36,384 nt of DNA, from positions 1 to 36,384 of the forward strand of contig CAWAOX010000017.1 of NCBI GenBank assembly GCA_963783835.1, in the 5' to 3' direction. Below, in pieces: positions 16,318-22,560 of this stretch. Within the stretch, counting starts at the first letter, position 1; each line of letters begins with the position of its first letter. Source of the DNA: CAIQPS01 sp963783835 (lineage in GTDB: Bacteria; Actinomycetota; Thermoleophilia; RBG-16-64-13). The notes below the pieces were generated by a model that was not told the DNA's origin, searched no databases, and saw only the letters and a program-made list of their open reading frames with translations. The position numbers and the translations under genes are program-made.

Positions 16318-16977
16318 ATGAACGCTTCTGACCATCTCATTAACACGATCATCGTGATGGGCACCGGCAAAGTGACTACGCCGCCCGACGAGGCGACCAT
16401 CCAAGTGACCGTAGAGAACCACGGAGCGACGGCAGCCGAAGCCCTCGACGCGAACTCAAGAGACATGCAGAGAGTCCTTGACCGGCTGAAAGCAGAGGGC
16501 ATTGCCGATAGCGCCATCGAGACTGCCAACGTCGTCGTCTATCCCAATCGCTACTACGACCAACAGTCCGGTCAGGAGAAGACCACGGGTTATCTGGCGC
16601 AGAACACGGTCACCGTCACCTTCAGTGATCTCTCGCTCATTGGAGATGTGTACGCCGCCATGACCGAGGCCGGGGCGGATAGCGTTTCCGGCCCAAGCTG
16701 GCAGCTGTCTGAGGACAACCCCTCGGCGACCGCCGCCCTGATAAGAGCGATCGCCAACGCCAGGGCTAAGGCGGAGGCCATCGCAGCCGACCAAGGGGTA
16801 CAGCTTGGAGAGGCTCTCACCATAAGCGAAAGCTCGGTGTCACAAACCTATCTCGGGTATGCCGAAAAGGCGGCGGCTGGAATGCGCACCGACTCCTCGG
16901 TCACACCGCCGCCCATCAGTCCGGAGAACATGGAGGTCTCTGCGAGCGTGATGGTGACCTACCGGATGAGCCGATAG
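16318..16977 (+). CDS. SIMPL domain (DUF541) protein
   Basis: ATG 16318, behind GAAGGAAAGAAG, gives 219 aa. The SIMPL/DUF541 pattern is clear: IIVMGTGKVTTPPDEATIQVTVENHGATAAEAL, i.e. a G-x-G-x-v-x-x-x-P-D-x-a start. Then come IADSAIETANVVVYPNRYYDQQ, TGYLAQNTVTVTFSDL, a helix-rich ALIRAIANARAKAEAIAADQG, and a final strand MEVSASVMVTYRMS. Members are usually periplasmic or extracytoplasmic (E. coli YggE, oxidative stress); no signal peptide is visible here, so this one may be cytoplasmic. Function is unknown. A fragment of a second copy lies just upstream. Confidence 0.82.
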   Translation: MNASDHLINTIIVMGTGKVTTPPDEATIQVTVENHGATAAEALDANSRDMQRVLDRLKAEGIADSAIETANVVVYPNRYYDQQSGQEKTTGYLAQNTVTVTFSDLSLIGDVYAAMTEAGADSVSGPSWQLSEDNPSATAALIRAIANARAKAEAIAADQGVQLGEALTISESSVSQTYLGYAEKAAAGMRTDSSVTPPPISPENMEVSASVMVTYRMSR

Positions 16978-16991
16978 CCGGTCACGCTCGC

Positions 16992-17156
16992 TCAGTAGTT
17001 CTGGACAAGCACGAGGCCGGATAGCAAGGCAAGGGACCAGCCGGCCACGAACACCGCTTGGCCACCGAACTTTCTCGCGTCGCGCGACCCCACTGCCATG
17101 AGCAGGCCGGCGACGATCGCCAGCACCACAACGAGCGCTCGGATCTCGCTCAACAT
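16992..17156 (-). CDS. Small two-helix membrane protein, 54 aa
   Basis: ATG 17156 has AAGGAGG nine bases upstream. Two hydrophobic helices (RALVVVLAIVAGLLMAVG and FVAGWSLALLSGLVLV) are joined by a charged turn GSRDARKFGG. The frame is open upstream, but the added residues are not membrane-like and lack a ribosome-binding site. It is convergent with the SIMPL gene, the stops being 14 bases apart. No family is recognised. Confidence 0.5.
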   Translation of the reverse strand: MLSEIRALVVVLAIVAGLLMAVGSRDARKFGGQAVFVAGWSLALLSGLVLVQNY

Positions 17157-17475
17157 GCTCACGCTCCTCCTTACGCTCAACGAGCCCACGCTCGAGAGCG
17201 ACCGCTCCGCCTGGCTGACTCTGGCCCCTTCGCTGGACACTGGAAGGGGCCGTCCCCGTCACAGTCAGTATCGTTCCGTCGGAAGCATTCCTTTAGGGGA
17301 GCAAGTAGGCGCCCCCCGGCCGGCTGGACCCTCGACGAGGTACAGAACTCCACATGCTGGCCTTTAGGCCACTGCGGACTCGACTTCTGCCCCGTGCGAA
17401 CAGTGGCGACATATTCTACGCTTAGTAAAACACGCAGCACATCCAGGTAATCCTTGCATCGCGGGGAGCAAACCG
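17157..17475. other. 319-base gap with no supported gene
   Basis: Holds the leader of the 54-aa membrane protein gene on the minus strand and the leader of the pilin gene on the plus strand. The frames open here are not protein-like and lack ribosome-binding sites. I see no tRNA, repeat or clear promoter. Confidence 0.5.
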
Positions 17476-17646
17476 ATGATCAACCTGCTGGGTACTTATC
17501 TTCACACTCGGGTGAAATCCGAGCGAGCCGCCACGGCGGTGGAATACGCGATCATGGTGGGCCTCATCGCGACTGTGGTTGTTGGAGCCGTAGCCGCTCT
17601 TGGCGCTTCCGTTATTGTCTTATTCGATGTGCCAATCTTCGGGTAG
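17476..17646 (+). CDS. flp: Flp/Fap-type class IVb pilin subunit
   Basis: 56 aa, ATG 17476 behind GGGGAGC. The segment SERAATAVEYAIMVGLIATV is the Flp pilin signature: a short basic leader, then an A-x-x-E-Y-A hydrophobic helix with the Glu five residues after the predicted cleavage region (TAVEYA). The C-terminus (FDVPIFG) is short, as in Flp pilins. Such pilins are made by TadA/TadBC secretion ATPases and processed by TadV or similar peptidases for adhesion. None of these is in the window, so this is an orphan copy whose machinery would be encoded elsewhere. Confidence 0.75.
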   Translation: MINLLGTYLHTRVKSERAATAVEYAIMVGLIATVVVGAVAALGASVIVLFDVPIFG

Positions 17647-17941
17647 CGCCCGGGGGTGCAGGACCAGCACGCCGATGAGAAGCGGCGCAACGACTACTCG
17701 GGAGCTAACCGGTAACAACCTCGCTGCCCGGTTGCGCCCCTAGAAAGCTGTTGACGCGGTTTCACAGAGGCGCGCTCTGAACGAACACGATCGCTGATTG
17801 GCGTTTGTCCCCCCCTCGACTGCCGTCCGGTCGCGACAGGAAGCCCGAAGGAGTATTTTGGGAGCTGAGACTCGCCCCGGGGCCTCTACGCCGACTACAA
17901 TTCAAATGAGGAGAATTCTCCGAGAATAGGGAGGGAGAACA

Positions 17942-18394
17942 GTGGCAGAGAAGAGGATGACCAAAGAAGATGAACTGAGGAAGGTACCCCTCTTCAGCAA
18001 GTTAAGTAAGAAGAACCTGGCGGAGGTCGTCCGAATAGCGGATGTGGTCGAACGGCCGGCAGGCGAGGTCTTGGTCAGGGAAGATGCGCTGAGCTTCGAA
18101 TTCCTGATGGTCCTGGAAGGTCAGGCGAAGGCTGAACAATGCGGGAAACTGCTCGGCCGACTCTCCCAGAACGATTTCTTTGGAGAAATAAGTCTCATCG
18201 CGCACAGGCCAAGCCCGGCAACCGTCACGGCCGAGACCACCGTGCGGCTCCTGGTAGTAGGGCCGGGATATTTCGAGGGTCTGCTTGAAACGGTGCCTGA
18301 TCTATGGAAGGAAATAGCGATCGCTCTGTGCGACTACATTCCTCGCACATGTGATTTCCCGTTGGAGATGGAGGCGACCAGCGTCACACGGTGA
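17942..18394 (+). CDS. Cyclic-nucleotide-binding domain protein, 150 aa
   Basis: GTG 17942 behind GGGAGGGAG. One cNMP-binding beta-roll: LRKVPLFSKLSKKNLAEVVRIA start helix, strand turns RPAGEVLVREDALSFEFLMVLEGQ, and the phosphate-binding cassette NDFFGEISLIAHRPSPATVTAE. The Gly-Glu that holds the ribose is present. The Arg normally found just before the A-T-V is shifted or replaced (RPSPATV), so the ligand is uncertain. No DNA-binding helix-turn-helix follows, so it is not a CRP-type regulator but a stand-alone sensor. A 295-base leader without a gene precedes it. Confidence 0.75.
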   Translation: MAEKRMTKEDELRKVPLFSKLSKKNLAEVVRIADVVERPAGEVLVREDALSFEFLMVLEGQAKAEQCGKLLGRLSQNDFFGEISLIAHRPSPATVTAETTVRLLVVGPGYFEGLLETVPDLWKEIAIALCDYIPRTCDFPLEMEATSVTR

Positions 18395-18425
18395 GCGGCA
18401 GCTACAAGCACGTTCTTCCTGAAGT

Positions 18426-18444
18426 CACTGATGGGTCGTCAGTG
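18426..18444 (+). terminator. Weak hairpin after the cyclic-nucleotide-binding gene
   Basis: CACTGA, 7-base loop, TCAGTG, then GTTTGA. It is 31 bases past the stop. A GC-rich palindromic stretch (GGGGCCGGCCCC) follows at about 18460-18476 and may serve the converging gene. Confidence 0.35.
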
Positions 18445-18511
18445 GTTTGACCTGTGGAGGGGGCCGGCCCCGGCGCGCGGCGGCCGGCGACTGCCGCTCC
18501 GTTCCGCCTAG

Positions 18512-20238
18512 CTACTTTTCGAACAGGGTCTCCCACTCGCCCCAGTCGCCCAACCAGGGCCTGAGACCCAGGTGCTCCGGCCTGCTCGGTGGCGGGTCGA
18601 TGGCTTCGCGCACCTGCCTGGCGTGGACCTGGCAGCGGGTATATGCCCTCGTTGCTCTCGCCAGACCGTAGAGCGATTCTCGTTCGCCGGTGACCCGTCC
18701 CGACAGCACCCCGTTAAGGTAGTAGTGCCCCTTGAAATACTCGGTCTTGGCGTTGTCGAACGCAGCTTCCAGCGGCGCCGCCTCCAGGTAGCTCAGCTTT
18801 CCCATTGCGGTGTTCGCGTAGTAGAGGTCGGTCTGCGCGCGCGCGAGCGCCGCTTGGGCGACCGCGGTCGGGCTCGCCGCGAGGCGCAGTTCGTAGAAGG
18901 AGTACGTCTGGCCCGGGCTGTAGTTGTGAAGGCCGGGCATGGCGGGCCCGGTACTTCTGGTCGCCGGACCGGAGCACACGTAGTACCGTCCGGCGTGGCC
19001 GGCATCCGGGAGCGCGATCCCGATGACGGAGTTGTCCAGGCTCCCTATGTGGGCGTGGTAGCTCCTGCCCCTCTCAGGCCGGTAAGCCTCGTCCGCGGCC
19101 TCGAGCGTCGGAAGGGAGATGGTGCTGGGGGAGCGATACATCATGGTGGCGAAGTCAAGGTCCACCTCCCCCTGATAGTTGTGAAGCATGTCCCACATGA
19201 AGAGGTTCCGCGAGACCGACCAGGCGGTCAGGTCCATCTCCTCCAGTCCCTTGAGTTCCTTGCTCAACCAACCTGCGTGGGGAATGTAGTCCTGTTCTCG
19301 TTCGTCTCCGTTGGCCCTCGCCAAGTAGTTGTTGGTATGGTAGAGAAAATCCCCCTCGCCCAGGTCGCCCGCGCGGCGTATGACCGGTGGGTTTCGGCTT
19401 TCGATGACCATAGCGTCGCCGCCGACATCGGCGAAGAAGTTGCCGTCCTTGGAGTTGACGGCTTTCGGATACGCAAGATGCATCTCGGCGGCTTCCTGGG
19501 CGCTATTCGCGAAGCGAAGGACGTGCATGTTGGCGAAGCCTCGGGAACCGTGTAGCCCCTATCGGGGAAGGCGAACTTCCCAGTCCCGTGGTGAACGTGG
19601 ACGAGTCCCTTGTTGTTCATGCCGGGATGCGACGGGAAGCCGCCGAAGCCAGGCATGTTGTAGGGAGAAGCTATGAAGGCATTTCCGGTCTCGGGAAACA
19701 CCATGACCGTGCTGGAGAAGAAACCGATGTTGTCGTCGCCGTTGCCGGCGCATATCAGCCCCCCGTCCTTGGTCGCCTTCCCCCAGGCCGCGAATCCGCT
19801 GCACGTCGGCTGCGGTATCACGAAGGACTTCTCCGACCAGGGCAGCAACTCCTCGTAGAGCGCGTAGAACGCAAGCAGGTCCTCGTAGGTCACCTCGATA
19901 CCCGTGTCTGCCGCCCCGGCGGCCATCCCGTTCAGGATGTCAACCCACTCCGGAGTGTAGTCCCTGACGTAGGAGTCGTATCTTCTGAGGGCGTCCTTCT
20001 CCTCGGAGGAGTATCCGTCGCGATGCAGCGGAGCCGTGTAGTAGAGGAAGCCCCCTCTTTGTGAGGGTAGCCAGGTTCCATAGATCTGGACGAGCTGCTG
20101 GAAGTACTGATAGCCGAGCTCGTAGTCAGACCCGCTGAGGATTACCGTCGGCCTGACCGGCGGGGGGAAGGGGATCCCGTCAACGAAGGGGATCTCTGTT
20201 CCGTGCGCCGGGTCCGCTGGAGCCGCTTCTGCTCTCAC
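18512..20238 (-). CDS. C45-family autoproteolytic acyltransferase/hydrolase, one frame break
   Basis: GTG 20238 with GGGGAGGG upstream. The N-terminal half (20238 to about 19553) and C-terminal half (about 19553 to 18512) are in different frames. One C appears to be missing in GTTCCCGAGG, where GTTCCCCGAGG would join YTVP to RGFANMHVLRFANSAQEAAE. With it restored the gene has 576 codons. C146 in PQPTCSGFAAWGKATKDGGLICAGNGDD is the expected Ntn nucleophile (C-S-x-F-x-x-W-G with a later GNGDD), as in penicillin acylase-like and acyl-CoA:6-APA acyltransferase-like proteins. Such enzymes self-cleave before the Cys and hydrolyse amides. No signal peptide is seen. The frame break may be real or a sequencing error; substrate unknown. 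Confidence 0.72.
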
Positions 20239-20542
20239 GTTTCCCTCCCCTTTCCTTGCCGTCCGGACGATCCGTTCGCCTGGTCTAGAGTCATAGCCTA
20301 CAACGCCCTCCCTTACCATCCAAGCAGGACCTGCAAGGCTCCCCCCGGAAGACGTGGAGAGACACTCCTGGACTTCGCGCGCAGGCTGGCTAGGTAGTTG
20401 CCACGCGGCGCCACGCGCTGACGACCGCGTAGTTGTCGGGAAGGCTGTCATCAGCGGCCCCGGGCTTTTCGCTGGCCTTCTCGGTGGCGGAGTGGTAGAA
20501 CAAGCGAGGGGAACCACTGCGCTACGGAGGACCCGCCGTTCG
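20239..20542. other. 304-base gap between divergent genes
   Basis: The divergent leaders of the C45 hydrolase (-) and macro-domain gene (+). No supported gene, RNA or clear promoter pair. GGAGG at 20526-20530 is the ribosome-binding site candidate for the macro-domain gene. Confidence 0.45.
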
Positions 20543-21103
20543 ATGAACACGATGTTTGGAAATACGCGCCTCACCCTCGTCCCCGGCAACATCACTACCC
20601 AGAACGTGGATGCTGTGGTCAACGCGGCCAACTCCAGCCTCATGGGCGGCGGGGGCGTAGATGGGGCCATCCACAATGCCGGAGGCCCCGAAATCAAGGC
20701 GGCGTGCCGAGAGATCACGAGCGCCCGTGGCCCACTCCCCCCGGGCCAGGCCGTGGCCACCACCGCAGGCCGGCTGCCTGCCCGGCTGGTGATCCATACG
20801 GTCGGCCCTGTGTGGGTCGGGGGCACATCGGGCGAGGAACAGACGCTTGCGAGCGCCTACAGATCCAGCCTCGCAGTCGCCCGAGAGGAGAACGCACGGA
20901 CAGTGGCCTTCCCCTCGATCTCCACCGGAGCCTACGGATATCCGATCGACCAGGCCGCCGCGGTAGCGCTGAGGACTGTACGGGCGGAACTGGAGAAGCA
21001 CCCAGGAAGCTTCGACGAGATCCGTTTCGTCCTGTGGGGGCAGCGCGCCCTACTTGCCTACGAGGCCGCGCTGAAGGCGCTGCTCGACGAGCACGACGGA
21101 TAG
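20543..21103 (+). CDS. Macro-domain protein, O-acetyl-ADP-ribose deacetylase type
   Basis: 186 aa from ATG 20543 (ATG 20552 is an alternative), with GGAGG 12 bases upstream. It is a single macro domain of the YmdB/MacroD kind: LVPGNITTQNVDAVVNAANS (Asp and Asn that hold ADP-ribose), MGGGGVDGAIHNAGG, VIHTVGPVW, and the phosphate loop FPSISTGAYGYP. Members hydrolyse O-acetyl-ADP-ribose or remove mono-ADP-ribose from Asp/Glu. No sirtuin or ART partner lies next to it. It is a single gene, convergent with a secreted unknown and closed by a strong hairpin. Confidence 0.85.
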   Translation: MNTMFGNTRLTLVPGNITTQNVDAVVNAANSSLMGGGGVDGAIHNAGGPEIKAACREITSARGPLPPGQAVATTAGRLPARLVIHTVGPVWVGGTSGEEQTLASAYRSSLAVAREENARTVAFPSISTGAYGYPIDQAAAVALRTVRAELEKHPGSFDEIRFVLWGQRALLAYEAALKALLDEHDG

Positions 21104-21138
21104 CGGCGCCTGGCCAGCCGGCCAAGAACAGGGCGATC

Positions 21139-21174
21139 GGGGATGCGGATATCGACCAGCGATCCCGCATCCCC
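21139..21174. terminator. Bidirectional hairpin between convergent genes
   Basis: GGGGATGCGG (21139-21148) pairs fully with CCGCATCCCC (21165-21174). Inside, ATCG and CGAT can pair again around ACCAG. It is 36 bases after the macro-domain stop and 37 before the end of the minus-strand gene. Confidence 0.55.
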
Positions 21175-21211
21175 GGGAATTCAACAGCAGATTCCCCTCG
21201 CCCGGCCGTTC

Positions 21212-22141
21212 CTACCTAGTGACGGTGAAGGTATCGCTTATCAAGATCGTACCCGCCGGTCCGTTCACCCAGGCAGAGACGCTGTAGGTGCCCGGACCTG
21301 GGAGAACTGCCATCTTGAGATTCTTGTGCCAGGTCGCATTGCCTGAGGGGGTGGTCGTGAAGGTGAACGGCTGCACACCCGCGCTGAACAGACCGGGCCA
21401 TTCGGCGTCACCGGTATGGGTCATCACGGCGTTGCCGGCCGTGCTCATCCATGCGCCGCTTCTCGTGCCAGGAGCGGCGTCGGCCCACGTCCCTGCGACG
21501 AGCGTGCCATCGGGAGCGATGGTGGCGGAGAAGGTAGCGACCGTCCCCGTGTCGTCCTGGAAGTGGGCGCTGAAGGTAAGTTGGTCACCCGTGACAGAGC
21601 CGGAGTCGATGTTCCACCGCGACAGCGTGCCGGCCTCGTCCAACGCCAGATAAGTTCCCGTTATTCCGCTCTCGGTCTGGGTCAGCACGAGGTACTCGAC
21701 ATAGTCGGTGCCTTCGAGCGTCAGGTCGATCGTGTAGGTGCCGCTGACGTCCCATCCGGTCTGGACGTAAGGCGTGTACCCGTTGGAGATGTACACGGTG
21801 TAAGTCGTCCGCGGAGCCAGGCCCCGCATGATTCCGGTGAGCGTAAGCCAGGTATTGCCGTTCGGCCGGTTGACGATGAGCTTCGAAGCGGTGTCGGAGC
21901 CGGGGATGTCACCCGTTCCGTAGAGTCCGAAAGGCGGGACGGGCATGACGGCGCCGGATAGATTCCACGGTACCTTCTGAGCCCCTGCTTGTTTCGGTGT
22001 CTGCTTGAGAGCGGCGGACTGATTGACGTTCGCCTGCTTCGGTTTGACCGGGTTCGAGTTGGGCTTGGCCGCAAGAGCCGAGGAGGTCATGAGCGCGAGG
22101 ATGGCTACGACAAGGACACTGACCAAGACGATTCTCTTCAT
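21212..22141 (-). CDS. Secreted protein of unknown function, 309 aa
   Basis: ATG 22141 follows AGGAGGATCG. The signal peptide MKRIVLVSVLVVAILALMTSS-ALA precedes a Lys/Gln/Asn-rich spacer (30-58). The rest is beta-rich: NTWLTLTGIMRGLAPRTTYTVYISNGY looks like a fibronectin/Ig-like strand pair. Then comes TESGITGTYLALDEAGTLSRWNIDSGSVTGDQLTFSA, a lipocalin-like or immunoglobulin-like repeat, and a final TYSVSAWVNGPAGTILISDTFTV domain. There is no anchor motif. I do not recognise a family. It is a single gene with AT-rich sequence upstream (22150-22190) that could hold a promoter. Confidence 0.6.
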   Translation of the reverse strand: MKRIVLVSVLVVAILALMTSSALAAKPNSNPVKPKQANVNQSAALKQTPKQAGAQKVPWNLSGAVMPVPPFGLYGTGDIPGSDTASKLIVNRPNGNTWLTLTGIMRGLAPRTTYTVYISNGYTPYVQTGWDVSGTYTIDLTLEGTDYVEYLVLTQTESGITGTYLALDEAGTLSRWNIDSGSVTGDQLTFSAHFQDDTGTVATFSATIAPDGTLVAGTWADAAPGTRSGAWMSTAGNAVMTHTGDAEWPGLFSAGVQPFTFTTTPSGNATWHKNLKMAVLPGPGTYSVSAWVNGPAGTILISDTFTVTR

Positions 22142-22288
22142 CGATCCTCCTAAGAAGAATTCGCCAGCGAGTAGAATAATAGCATCTAGACTACTTATCG
22201 GCGGCCCCGCGGCGCTACTTGACTCGGCGGTCCGAAATCAGGTTGGGTGCCTACTGGCGATTCACAGGCCCTTTCTTTTCTGTCAGAA

Positions 22289-22312
22289 GCGGGCGAAGGG
22301 ACTTGAACCCCC
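22289..22312 (-). other. tRNA 3'-end fragment (T-arm and acceptor strand)
   Basis: On the minus strand this reads GGGGG-TTCAAGT-CCCTT followed by CGCCCGC: a T-arm plus a 3' acceptor strand. Seventeen bases (22296-22312) are identical to the T-arm of tRNA-Thr at 26822-26838. No matching 5' half (GCGGGCG start) lies within 120 bases upstream, so no tRNA is encoded. Such 3' fragments are typical scars of elements that integrate into tRNA genes. Confidence 0.5.
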
Positions 22313-22356
22313 CGAGCGAGCCTCTCACGGAAACCCTTACGTATCGTCCATAGAGT

Positions 22357-22366
22357 AGACAGCTTG
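22357..22366. repeat. 10-bp direct repeat at the toxin break (copy 1)
   Basis: AGACAGCTTG, identical to 25893-25902, in the same codon phase in both toxin halves. The two copies are 3536 bp apart. Confidence 0.6.
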
Positions 22367-22413
22367 CCGATTGCGCGCCCTGCCGCCGGGGCTATCCGAA
22401 TCTCGTACGCCAC
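22357..22413 (-). pseudogene. RelE/ParE-type toxin, N-terminal 19 residues only
   Basis: GTG 22413, six bases after the antitoxin stop. It reads VAYEIRIAPAAGRAIGKLS, the usual first strand and helix of RelE-type mRNA interferases, and then turns at once into unrelated sequence. The missing C-terminal part is found at 25653-25892. Joined at the shared word AAGCTGTCT, the two give a 98-residue RelE protein of normal length. Confidence 0.65.
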
Positions 22414-22419
22414 AGGCCT

Positions 22420-22560
22420 TCAGAGGCCGAGCTTCTTGCGCAATTCACCCAGGCTGATGGTGCCCTCGCGCTCGGCCTCCTCAAGCGCCACCAGAGCGTC
22501 ATGAATGTCTAACACGTCTTCAAGGCGGTCAAGCAGGCGAGCGTCTTCGATCGAGACTAC
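22420..22560 (-). pseudogene. Phd/YefM-type antitoxin, C-terminal half only
   Basis: 46 codons reading VVSIEDARLLDRLEDVLDIH and ending EREGTISLGELRKKLGL: the C-terminal, toxin-binding half of a Phd/YefM antitoxin. The VVSIEDA segment normally lies near residue 45. The N-terminal DNA-binding half is absent; upstream, the frame passes into the 3' end of the beta-propeller gene, whose stop codon overlaps this fragment (22557-22559). There is no start codon of its own, so it is probably dead. Confidence 0.6.

Noticed and set aside
20239..20826. Longer N-terminus for the C45 hydrolase
   Set aside because: The frame is open to 20826 but overlaps the macro-domain gene on the other strand; GTG 20238 has the ribosome-binding site.
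22289..22400. Complete tRNA with a long variable arm
   Set aside because: No 5' acceptor strand complementary to CGCCCGC and no D-arm or anticodon arm could be found upstream.
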